Shown: positions 5,825 to 6,548 of the stretch, one piece after another
Position numbering within the stretch: position 1 is the first letter of the stretch
Layout of the letters: each line of letters begins with the position of its first letter
From: Faucicola sp937889485
GTDB taxonomy: Bacteria; Pseudomonadota; Gammaproteobacteria; Pseudomonadales; Moraxellaceae
Reading direction: 5' to 3'
DNA length: 6,548 nt
NCBI GenBank assembly: GCA_051653685.1
Contig: JBOFWQ010000081.1
Location: forward strand, 1-6,548
The notes under the pieces: model-generated
The model's input: the letters and a program-made list of their open reading frames with translations, nothing else
Databases searched by the model: none
What the model was told of the DNA's origin: nothing
Position numbers and translations under genes: made by a program

Positions 5825-5892
5825 AAATCAACATAACATGATGAGCTACAACCCATCATCACCACAACTTAAAAAAATTGGAGAAACAACTC

Positions 5893-6548
5893 ATGGCTAA
5901 AATTATCGGTATTGACCTTGGTACAACCAACTCATGTGTCGCCGTAATGGAAGGCGACAAAGTCAAAGTTATTGACAACGCAGAAGGCGCACGCACCACC
6001 CCATCTATCGTCGCTTACAAAGAAGATGGCGAAATCCTCGTGGGTCAATCAGCCAAACGCCAAGCCGTTACCAACCCACAAAACACCCTATTTGCCATCA
6101 AACGCTTGATTGGACGCAAATTTGAAGACAAAGTAGTCCAAAAAGACATCGGCATGGTGCCCTACAAAATCGTCAAAGCAGACAACGGTGACGCATGGGT
6201 TGACATCAACGGCAAAAAACTAGCTGCACCCCAAATTTCTGCCGAAGTCCTCAAAAAAATGAAAAAAACCGCAGAAGACTACCTAGGTGAAACCGTCACC
6301 GAAGCGGTAGTGACCGTACCTGCCTACTTCAACGACAGCCAACGCCAAGCCACCAAAGACGCAGGAAAAATCGCAGGTCTTGACGTCAAACGCATCATCA
6401 ACGAACCAACTGCTGCCGCCCTTGCCTATGGCATGGACAAAAAAGGTGGTGCAGACCGTAAAGTTGCCGTATACGACCTAGGCGGTGGTACCTTTGACAT
6501 CTCAATCATCGAAATAGCCGATGTCGACGGTGAACAACAATTTGAAGT
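5893..6548 (+). CDS. dnaK: Chaperone DnaK (Hsp70), N-terminal part cut by the window end
   Basis: DnaK binds exposed hydrophobic segments of unfolded proteins in an ATP-driven cycle with DnaJ and GrpE. The visible 218 residues are the first part of the actin-like ATPase domain. They contain the phosphate-1 motif IGIDLGTTNS (5-14), Lys70 in FAIKRLIGR, which corresponds to the catalytic Lys70 of E. coli, VPAYFNDSQRQATKDAG (142-158), NEPTAAALAYG (170-180) and the phosphate-2 motif YDLGGGTFDIS (194-204) with Thr200. The rest of the ATPase domain and the whole substrate-binding domain lie beyond the right edge. The start is ATG 5893, with GGAG nine bases upstream. Codons ending in C are favoured (GAC, AAC, ATC, ACC), more than in dprA or the LysM gene, which suits a highly expressed gene. 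It is the expected partner of grpE just upstream. Confidence 0.98.
   Translation, partial: MAKIIGIDLGTTNSCVAVMEGDKVKVIDNAEGARTTPSIVAYKEDGEILVGQSAKRQAVTNPQNTLFAIKRLIGRKFEDKVVQKDIGMVPYKIVKADNGDAWVDINGKKLAAPQISAEVLKKMKKTAEDYLGETVTEAVVTVPAYFNDSQRQATKDAGKIAGLDVKRIINEPTAAALAYGMDKKGGADRKVAVYDLGGGTFDISIIEIADVDGEQQFE

Noticed and set aside
5838..5859. ATGATG/CATCAT inverted repeat in the dnaK leader
   Set aside because: Six AT-rich pairs with a 10-base loop are weak and expected by chance in such sequence.

Overview
The window looks like ordinary chromosomal DNA from a gammaproteobacterium, most likely of the Moraxellaceae (Moraxella, Psychrobacter or a relative). This rests on protein resemblance (YajQ, monofunctional HisB, TsaC, GrpE, DnaK), on moderate base composition judged by eye, and on the lysM-dprA-tsaC order next to a divergent def, which I recall from Pseudomonas and relatives. 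The genus is inference. I see no mobile element, CRISPR array, tRNA, rRNA or phage gene.

Layout. (1) Positions 1-252 hold the 3' end of yajQ on the + strand. It ends at a bidirectional terminator (256-294) shared with the convergent left-going genes. (2) On the - strand, def (peptide deformylase) is followed 32 bp downstream by hisB (histidine biosynthesis), apparently as a two-gene unit. (3) A 350-bp non-coding region (1464-1813) separates def from the right-going genes. It carries candidate promoters in both directions and three tandem 11-bp repeats. (4) On the + strand come a secreted LysM-domain protein, a clear terminator (2938-2960), then dprA and tsaC. The last two are 10 bp apart, and the tsaC Shine-Dalgarno overlaps the dprA stop codon. 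(5) A non-coding stretch leads into grpE, and a further 132 bp leads into dnaK, which runs off the right edge. Each of these two leaders contains a CTTGAAA element followed by an ACC-TAT element, as expected for RpoH (sigma-32) heat-shock promoters.

How the genes work together. GrpE is the nucleotide-exchange factor of DnaK, and the two form a chaperone module. Def and TsaC both serve translation: N-terminal deformylation of new proteins, and t6A modification of tRNA. DprA loads RecA on incoming single-stranded DNA during natural transformation. HisB is the outlier, standing where fmt usually follows def.

I do not see an undescribed system here. The points most worth checking are the paired heat-shock promoter elements inside inverted repeats, hisB in the usual place of fmt, the 11-bp repeats before the LysM gene, and a hairpin after tsaC whose T-tract faces leftward.
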